DNA from: Heterostelium multicystogenum
Lineage: Eukaryota; Evosea; Eumycetozoa; Acytosteliales; Acytosteliaceae
Assembly: GCA_003667245.1 (NCBI GenBank)
Contig: RCNN01000527.1
Coordinates: forward strand, 1-14,462
Direction: 5' to 3'
DNA length: 14,462 nucleotides
The notes under the pieces were generated by a model that saw nothing but the letters and a program-made list of their open reading frames with translations, did no database searches and was not told the origin of the DNA. Positions within the stretch are counted from its first letter, which is position 1, and each line of letters begins with the position of its first letter. Below are positions 8,277-14,462 of this stretch, one piece after another. A program made the position numbers and the translations under genes.

Positions 8277-8929
8277 CTAAGATCGAGAGAGTTCCAACAT
8301 TAGTCTTTCACTACAAAAATGTCTTCTTGAGACCACTAAAGATATCATAATATCAACTGGAATTCTCTTTCGTAGGCAAATCGAAAGCAATTCAATATAT
8401 ATTTAATAAAAATTCAGCTATCAACACCAACAGACTATGGACATTTCTCTTTCCATTTCACAACGATCATATCAACTGCTGTTGGTGATGATAATTGGAT
8501 ATGCAAAGAAATATATATTTAATAAAAATTTGTATGTTTCAATAGTTTGAATTCATTTTAATAAACTACCAATTCTCAGATTGGAATATGTTGCAAATAT
8601 AAACAATGATAAAACTGTTACCGAATTCAACAACAACTTCATCATGATAAAATATACTTGATGTTTAAATATTTTATAACGGTTATCCAATTTAAATTTG
8701 AATTAAAAATTACAAGCTGTTTTGATATATAAACTCTAAACTATACTCATTTTAGTTTTAAGATAGAATTAAACAAATTATTTAATAATATCTTTTATTA
8801 TCTATAGTTAATTAATTAATTTTAGATTTATCATTATTTACAGATTTAATTATCAATCATTTTTACAAGAGTTATAAATATGAATAATTATTTAAATATA
8901 CAAAATATTATAGTAAAAGCATGGCTCTC
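8277..8929. other. AT-rich intergenic stretch with a short internal repeat
   Basis: No gene is supported. A segment AATATATATTTAATAAAAATT occurs near 8393 and again near 8511. The rest is A/T-rich sequence leading into the gene that starts around 8930 and may hold its promoter. Confidence 0.5.
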
Positions 8930-9186
8930 CAAGAGTCAAGATACAACGCTAGTATTACTAAATTAGAAATGTAGATTTTCACTTGTAACCAAAGTGAATC
9001 AACCACAACAACAGCCACTTCAACAAAAGGATAGACATTTCATGATGCCAACAGAATCTTCGAAGACAAAGATTAGTAAAAATAGTACACCAATTGCTCC
9101 AGTCATGTTGCCAAATGTCATCAGAAGAAAGATATCTGTTCCAAACATTATGGAACATTATATAAAATCCAACAGTTTCATCACTG

Positions 9187-9245
9187 GTATGTTAAGTGAA
9201 AATACTTTTTAATTATTAATTTAAATTATTAATTAATATTTAAAG
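9187..9245 (+). other. intron 1 of tandem-exon gene
   Basis: GTATGT donor, TTTAAAG acceptor, 59 bases, almost pure A/T. The splice ends are placed by comparison with the repeated units. Confidence 0.6.
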
Positions 9246-9368
9246 GCCAAACAGATTCCAAAAAAAGGTTTGGATCAAGGAAATAAACATCTGGAAAGAG
9301 TTGCCCATAGAGAGTTAGCTGTACCAAGCATCAACAAAAGATTTATGAATCCTACAGTTTCATCAAAC

Positions 9369-9418
9369 GTATGTAGATTATTAATATCAATAATTATTTA
9401 TTAATTAGATAAATACAG
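9369..9418 (+). other. intron 2 of tandem-exon gene
   Basis: GTATGT donor, ATACAG acceptor, 50 bases. Confidence 0.65.
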
Positions 9419-9543
9419 GCCAAGGAACAGATTCCAAGTGAAGATTTGGATCAAGAAAAGAAGCCTCTGGAAAGAGTGACTAAAAGAAGGTTAGAGGTAC
9501 CAAGCATCAACAACAGATTCATAAATCATACAATTCATCTGGC

Positions 9544-9595
9544 GTATGTATATTATAATACAATACTTAAATAATATTAATTGGAAGTTTAAAAG
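9544..9595 (+). other. intron 3 of tandem-exon gene
   Basis: GTATGT donor, AAAAG acceptor, 52 bases. Confidence 0.6.
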
Positions 9596-9722
9596 GCCAA
9601 GAAACAACCTAGGATTAAATCTTTGGATCAAGAAAAGAAACCTCTGGAAAGAGTGACCAAAAGAACGTTAGTTGTACCAACCATCAAAAAACAGATTTGT
9701 CCAAGACACCATATCATCAAAG

Positions 9723-9782
9723 GTAATAGAGTGTTTAAAAATAATTCTAAATTGTTAATTAATATATCTGTTATTTGTATAG
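9723..9782 (+). other. intron 4 of tandem-exon gene
   Basis: GTAATA donor, TATAG acceptor, 60 bases. Confidence 0.55.
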
Positions 9783-9909
9783 GGCAAGAAACATAAACCT
9801 AGTGTACCTATGATATAGATTAGAAACTACTTTGGCAAGAGTCAACAAAAGAATCTTAGATGTACCAACCATCAACAATAGATTTGTCCAAGACACCATT
9901 TCATCAAAA

Positions 9910-9971
9910 GTATTATAAATTTAAATAACAAATCTAAAGTATATATATTAATTAATCTTTTATGAATATAG
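9910..9971 (+). other. intron 5 of tandem-exon gene
   Basis: GTATTA donor, AATATAG acceptor, 62 bases, leading to the exon with the hydrophobic C-terminus. Confidence 0.55.
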
Positions 9972-10195
9972 GCCAAACAGCAGTTTAAAAAGTCATAGAG
10001 TAAGATCGGAGTCCAACAGAGTTACACCAGAGTCTACAGAGGTCAAAGATTGTGAGAATCTTATTGTTGAAAGTGGCTTTTTAATACATTTTTGTATTAT
10101 TATCAGTATAATTGTAAGTATCTGTGTGTATTTGTAAGTATATATAGAAGTATATATTAAAATTGAATAGTGGTTGTTGGACGGTTTCGGTAGGT

Positions 10196-10900
10196 ATCTA
10201 TTAATAGATTTTTCTTTTTCCTTTTCTTCTTCTCTTTCTCCAAAATTAACTCCAAGGGAAATCGGTCCAGCAGATTGAGCAACATTGGTTCCGACAGCTG
10301 TGACTAAGAATAATGTTGCTCAAATGAGATAGTCAATAGAGTAGGGAACTTGAGACTATCTCATTTTCTCGAAAGAGAAACTACTGGCCGTCGTGGCTAA
10401 GGTCAACAATCAATTTTGAATGGAGGCGAGCTGTTCAAATTGAATTGTGGATGTAGAGTCACATGATGATTGATTCTAAATCAATCGATCATGTCTCGGC
10501 GTAGGAGGATCAGGATCCTGGAAATATACTATTCATACTTGTTTGTGTTTGTCATAACATACTTTGATAAACACCACATCACTGGGAATCGGTCTAACTT
10601 GTGATCCTTGAGTTGCAGAGGGGAGGTTAGGCTGTGATGGAAAGATGAAATATTACTCATTAAATCGGCATTTAATTGAGACAGTTTCCTTTGATACCTC
10701 GGCTTCATATAACATCTTCGACCTTGACATAGGAATCAAGTGGGACTTGGATTCTTATGGTTACACACTCACAAAGATGCTCTTGGTCTTTGGAGGCTCG
10801 AGTGTGTAAGCCACTGTGGTGCCAGTCGGACTCCACCTCCGCGTGGTTGGCACCGGGAAACTCCATGAACATCAAAGTTTGCCGAACTTGATGTTCATGG
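10196..10900. ncRNA. dense run of inverted repeats: candidate structured RNA
   Basis: At least 14 successive inverted repeats cover most of this stretch, each with a different sequence. Span and arm length are: 10196-10209 (perfect 14-nt palindrome), 10275-10323 (12-bp perfect arms), 10322-10366 (13-bp perfect arms), 10365-10380 (6 bp closing a GAAA loop), 10407-10447 (14-nt imperfect), 10461-10494 (15 bp, one bulge), 10511-10520 (palindrome CAGGATCCTG), 10545-10574 (10 bp, one G.U), 10577-10639 (nested), 10656-10680 (CGGC loop), 10728-10759 (GGG loop), 10761-10809 (10-bp perfect), 10818-10854 (7-bp perfect) and 10863-10900 (13-bp perfect). No convincing protein is encoded; the 79-codon minus-strand ORF at 10705-10944 resembles nothing I know. 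Arms lie side by side, as in a folded RNA. Strand, ends and promoter are unknown, and a DNA-level role is possible. Confidence 0.45.
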
Positions 10901-11430
10901 TGGCTAAGAGAGTCCATCAATTTTCTAATCTTTGCATCACCCACTCACACACTGTTTTGTAGATCACCAGATCAATCTTGTATTATATCTTTGTATTTTT
11001 AGATCAATAAGCACTTCACACCCCACATTCCAACTTCACTTGTTTGTTTCAAAATTCATTTTTTACTTTTTCACACACCCCACTTCACAGTCAACTTGTT
11101 TTTGTCTAACAAGAATTGCTATTATCAAGTGATAAAATATAAACAGTTATTACTTGGTTATATCAATACTTGTGTAGATTCAATTATTTATAATGTAATA
11201 TTTCCAATAACAACTTATTCAACTTAGTATATTTATCATAGTATCAACAGTTTGACAAAGTTTCAAAGCATTGTGATTGATTACTACCTATAAACGACTA
11301 AGTAAGCTGAACATCGAAGAAATATAGTTATAAGAGTTGTTATTAATTATTTTAAAAGATAACTAAGAGTTAATTTGGTTATTGATGTAACCTTTAGAAG
11401 TCTAGCACACAAGTCAGTTCAACAAGAGAG
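10901..11430. other. AT-rich stretch with an imperfect repeat, no gene seen
   Basis: A block CACACCCCAC...ACTTCACTTGTTT near 11017-11050 recurs imperfectly near 11073-11105, both C/T-rich. The ORF at 10932-11132 is low-complexity and not credible. The rest is A/T-rich and without coding signal. Confidence 0.5.
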
Positions 11431-11433
11431 ACT

Positions 11434-11466
11434 CATAGTTTTGACTTGTAAGTCAAAGTGACTATG
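11434..11466. repeat. hairpin over a possible start codon
   Basis: CATAGT-TTTGACTT (11434-11447), a GT loop, then AAGTCAAA-GTG-ACTATG (11450-11466): 14 base pairs with one 3-nt bulge. Its 3' arm ends in the ATG (11464-11466) that could start the gene at 11464-12240. Confidence 0.6.
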
Positions 11467-12240
11467 TCAAGTTCATCACCTACAAAATAAGTGAACATAG
11501 GATTGGATATTATGAATTCAAGTCTGGAGTATCACCAAGACAAAGCTACTATTTCGGAATAATGGAGCTTGCACTACTTGTCAGAGGATAAGTATATATT
11601 GCCATAATAGACATGGTAATAATGTTCTTGTACAAGAGTAACTGTGGCAGAATCTTCTCAAGATGCTTCCTATTCTACAGAAGATGGGATCTTGACCAAC
11701 ATCATCTTTCAACGATCTTCAACCACTTTTCAACAGCTCCAATACCACACAACTCCAGACCCGAGAATTCTAATCCATCTTGTTCAGATAGATGAATGTA
11801 GTTAAGAAATAGTACATCTGGTATTTGCTAAGGTAACTATTATATAAGCTTAAGCAATTTTCAATTGATGATACTAATTTTTCTATTTATTAAATCAGTT
11901 TTAACATTGAATATCGATGTTATTGTGTTAGACGAAATAGAGTCGAGCGGTGTAATCTTAAACAGCTTTCGATCATCTCGGTGGCATACAAGCATCATAA
12001 TCAGCCTAGAATTGACATCGATGATATAGTTTATGCAACAATCGCTTTACATTCGTTATGGCAAATTCGTTCAAACAGTGACAACACAACAAAACGACCA
12101 AGAAGTTTACAATTCTTCGTCAAGTTGATGGTCAATTTCATTCGGTATGTTAGCACTAGCATCACGGGACTTCATTGTACCTTACTAACTTATATATATA
12201 ACAGGTCCAAGCTCAGGTATTTGGAGAGACAACAATAATC
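11464..12240 (+). pseudogene. unrecognised intron-containing gene, broken (copy B)
   Basis: From ATG 11464 (MSSSSPTK) coding-like pieces can be followed in several frames: NSSLEYHQDKATISE, MELALLVRG, then from about 11639 a clean stretch VTVAESSQDASYSTEDG...DPRILIHLVQIDECS, a TAA, and IVHLVFAK up to a GTAACT donor at about 11834. After an intron ending ATCAG (about 11898) it continues LNIDVIVLDEIESSG, then after a shift HNQPRIDIDDIVYATIALH to a GTATGT donor near 12146. A second decayed copy lies at 7888-8276. LDEIES resembles a Walker B of a helicase or ATPase but no Walker A is visible, so I do not assign a function. It could be the 5' part of the AAA-ATPase-like gene that follows or a separate gene. 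Several indels and one stop separate the pieces. Confidence 0.45.
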
Positions 12241-12658
12241 ACTCTATATGGTGATGTGCTTCTGTCATTTTTTTCAGGTGCGTAAAATATTTGTGCTTTT
12301 TGTTAGAATCTTTTGTTTAGTTCACTTGTGTCCAACAGATATACTTCTCTATCGAAAGCATGTTGTCTAAACTCCTGTCTCTCAGAAGCTCTGTAGCCCA
12401 CACGGCTCGATCTTCATTGACAACAGCAAACTACATCAGAGATATTGAGTCACTGAAGGCACTCCGTTCGTCCTCGACGCATTGGCAAGACGTTGTTCCT
12501 CGACATGCTCCACCAGTACTTAAGACCACAACAACAAAACCCAATTCACCGAGTTGTTTGGCAGGCTTGACATTATAAAGAACCCCTACCGATTTGGGGA
12601 ACAAGTTCATGGTACTTCATCTTGACTTCTCTGGCTTGAAAACCAAACTCCATTTGAG

Positions 12659-12714
12659 GTAAAGACTACACAAAATGAAATAAGGCTAGACCATTTCTGA
12701 CGAACAATCAACAG
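12659..12714 (+). other. intron in AAA-ATPase-like gene
   Basis: GTAAAG donor after LDFSGL...FE, AACAG acceptor before VFETDF, 56 bases. Removing it rejoins two halves of a family-conserved region. Confidence 0.7.
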
Positions 12715-13175
12715 GTATTTGAGACAGACTTCAACAGCAAGGTCAATGGTTCTGTCAAGCGTTTCATTGAGGATTACCAGCATCTTCTCATATCAGGATC
12801 CAGATCGAGGTTTTACCCAACAACTGTTTGGAGAGCTTCGATTCTTTGAAAGAGAGCAGTTTACAACTCTGGTCACTCTTTACGTTCTCAAGACCAACAT
12901 TCATCAATGGTGCCACATCTATGCAAAGTCCGAGTTCACATATGAATTCAATATCACAACCGACTTGACTCTTGAGACAAAGTACTCGTTGATCTATGGC
13001 TTCACAGACACCCATGTCAGGGCTGTACTCGATCTCATCATTCCACCACTCGATCACTTGAAAGTGAAAACAATGGATATAGTTCAGCAAGGACCAACCA
13101 GTTGCTCTCTACAACGCAGCAAAGGTCTCTTACTCTCTTCGACGACTTCAGCTTATAGATGTCGGGGTTGAGGAG

Positions 13176-13228
13176 GTAGGTTATGATTTTTTTCATCAAT
13201 CTACTACTCCTTACCAACACTTTCTTAG
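13176..13228 (+). other. intron in AAA-ATPase-like gene
   Basis: GTAGGT donor, pyrimidine-rich tract, TTCTTAG acceptor, 53 bases. Confidence 0.6.
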
Positions 13229-13846
13229 GATCACATTGGACTTCTCCAGGACATATCAGACCCAACACTCTACCAGCTCAATCAAAAACTCGAGTTGGTC
13301 AAGAATCATCCTCTTGGTCTCTCGGTTCAACGAACTCATCTCTCACAACATCAAAATACTGTGGAGGACCAATGGGAAGATTCAACCTCACAGAGATTCA
13401 AAAATTGGGTCAGGATCGCAAGGCTTTGGTCTCTCATGTACAACAACTGGTGCACTGACATTCCTCGACAAAGGAACGCATCTTTACATTCCAAATCTGT
13501 TAGCCAAGAAGGAAAGGAGTATCTCTACAAGGTCAAAAGACTCTTCAACTGGAAGTCATTCGACACTGGGAGCACAGATCAGCAATCATACAATTCATCA
13601 AGGACGACGACACAATCCACTCTGTGAAATCATCTTGGACAAGATCTCAGCCAACTGACAGGCAACAATGTCATTCATCACAATAAGAATAGCTGTCTGA
13701 ATGTTTCGACTCAGCAATCGCATATTCATTTGGAAAGCTGGACGGCATTTCAACAAGAGTTCAAAGGCTCGAACACTCTGGCAGAACAATCTCCATCTTT
13801 AACTCCTAGTCTCACGATGATAAGTGATTTGAGTACTTTTGAATAG

Positions 13847-14140
13847 AATGAATGTGTCCCAACAGTATCGATCTCAGACAAACCGAGGATTCACTTAATG
13901 TTCAATTAAATATTAAGATCGGAATGTTGAAGAGATCTCCAAGCTCATGGGATGATGATATGTGTCTCACATCAGCATCGATTTCTTCAGAAGAACAGGC
14001 AATTCTACTCAATCTCTCGCTCACAGATCATAGATATGGAAGAATTGTGGATGGATGTCTTCAGTATGCAAATTCAAACAAGCGGTCAGCTACGCACGTG
14101 GTCTCAAAAAGAAGTATCGAATCTCTTAGATGACTAGTTA
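13847..14140 (+). other. open but unrecognised stretch, possibly C-terminal part of the AAA-ATPase-like gene
   Basis: Two overlapping forward frames stay open here (13852-14133 and 13952-14137). Neither matches a motif I know, including the expected PD-(D/E)XK residues. Composition is similar to the preceding gene, so it may be its 3' end or a separate decayed exon. Confidence 0.25.
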
Positions 14141-14462
14141 GGTCATCGTTCTTGTTGGACTGACAAGATTGATCATCAATTCAGCTCTAGGCTCTTTATG
14201 GTTCAGCACACAGGTCATTCTCTTTCAGGATTCACATAATATTGATTGTTTACAGCTCTCTGGTTCAAATATTATTTGTGATGATTATCTTGTTAGGATA
14301 GTTTAGCATTAGACACGAACCAGTGGTGGAACTCAACTCAATTCCATTTAGTTACAGTTTATCAAGTATATTATGGAGGATTTAATACAGTTTTGGATTC
14401 AGATGATTTGGATCAGTGTCTTCATTAATGGATATTATGTCATTAGGTCAACAGGTTGTTTT
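14141..14462. other. right end, nothing recognised
   Basis: No ORF over 60 codons, RNA gene or repeat is supported on either strand in this stretch. Confidence 0.5.

Larger units (their letters stand above)
8930..10137 (+). pseudogene. tandem-exon gene with C-terminal hydrophobic segment, frame broken (gene or pseudogene)
   Basis: A likely start is ATG 8930 (MALQESRYNASI). A Gln-rich stretch follows from 8994 in another frame. Five consecutive exons can be set: about 8990-9186, 9246-9368, 9419-9543, 9596-9722 and 9783-9909, with a last exon at 9972-10137. The introns are 50-62 bases, AT-rich, with GTATGT, GTAATA or GTATTA donors and AG acceptors. The internal exons are copies of one unit of 123-127 nt beginning AK and containing LDQ...LERV.KR.L.VP.IN.RF; the first exon carries the second half of the unit (RRKISVPNIMEHY). 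The final exon ends with a strongly hydrophobic stretch FLIHFCIIISIIVSICVYL just before TAA (10135-10137), suggesting a tail-anchored membrane protein. I recognise no family. One-base length differences (123, 125, 127, 127) break the frame at junctions, so it is decaying or mis-sequenced. Confidence 0.65.
12360..13846 (+). pseudogene. AAA-ATPase-like protein (PF09820 type), frameshifted
   Basis: Recognisable family motifs occur in order but in different frames. They are VRPRRIGKTLFLDMLHQYL (Walker A region, 12466-12522; the family has RPRRFGKS or similar), FTELFGRLDI, LDFSGL (12621 on, where the family has a conserved LDFS), VFETDFNSKVNGSVKRFIED after an intron at 12659-12714, EFNITTDLTLETKYS...YGFTDTHVRAVL (family: GFN-dls-yGFTeeEV), and after an intron at 13176-13228, DHIGLLQDISDP, SLMYN (13430-13444) + TGALTFLDKG...YIPNLLAKKE. 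The probable start is ATG 12360 (MLSKLLSLRSSVAHTARSS). The family often ends in a PD-(D/E)XK nuclease-like domain (PF08011); its motifs are not evident here. At least six single-base shifts are needed. The cellular role of these proteins in eukaryotes is poorly known. Confidence 0.75.

Noticed and set aside
8994..9212. ORF beginning with GTG as start codon
   Set aside because: GTG starts are not expected in this eukaryote; the ORF also runs into an intron at 9187. Treated as an exon instead.
9187..9971. CRISPR-like array
   Set aside because: The period of about 180 bases with splice signals and conserved protein reading frames shows exon duplication, not short repeats and spacers.
10705..10944. 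79-codon minus-strand ORF in the hairpin region
   Set aside because: No family resemblance, no neighbouring splice signals, and the sequence is better explained by the stacked inverted repeats.
11464..12240. Crinkler-type N-terminus (LFLAK) from the VFAK motif
   Set aside because: Only three residues match and the surrounding sequence does not follow the header domain.

Overview
This is a eukaryotic window. Coding pieces are interrupted by short AT-rich introns of about 50-60 bases with GTATGT or GTAAAG donors, intergenic DNA is very AT-rich, and a tRNA gene is surrounded by retrotransposons. Together these suggest a dictyostelid social amoeba or a close amoebozoan relative. The organism assignment is an inference from architecture; no host marker gene is present.

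Left part (1-2242, minus strand): the 5' half of a Ty3/gypsy LTR retrotransposon. It has a candidate LTR, a broken gag with a CCHC zinc knuckle, an aspartic protease with the DTGA active site, and the start of a reverse transcriptase that runs off the window. Its outer end almost touches a tRNA gene (2244-2317) that looks like tRNA-Phe but has an altered anticodon loop (GAG) and an extra D-arm base. Downstream of the tRNA is a 27-base T run, then a 404-bp tRNA-derived SINE with poly(A) tail and a 10-bp target-site duplication, then a nearly complete but mutated L1-type LINE (ORF1, then ORF2 with APE endonuclease, reverse transcriptase and a terminal CCHC finger, then a 3' UTR and poly(A) ending at 7334). 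A shorter relative of the SINE follows. The layout matches what is known from Dictyostelium, where several retroelement families use tRNA genes as safe integration sites.

Middle part (7531-10137): AT-rich DNA, a decayed gene copy (7888-8276), and a gene or pseudogene made of tandemly duplicated exons of about 125 nt ending in a hydrophobic C-terminal segment.

Right part (10138-14462): about 700 bp packed with at least 14 consecutive inverted repeats (10196-10900) and no convincing protein, a candidate structured RNA; then a second copy of the gene seen at 7888, with its intron retained; then an AAA-ATPase-like (PF09820-type) gene with recognisable P-loop and family motifs in several frames. 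The last 320 bases show nothing recognisable.

Almost every coding unit is interrupted by single-base indels, and some by in-frame stops. Part of this is true decay (in-frame stops inside the RT), but indel errors in a long-read assembly could contribute and would change several pseudogene calls.
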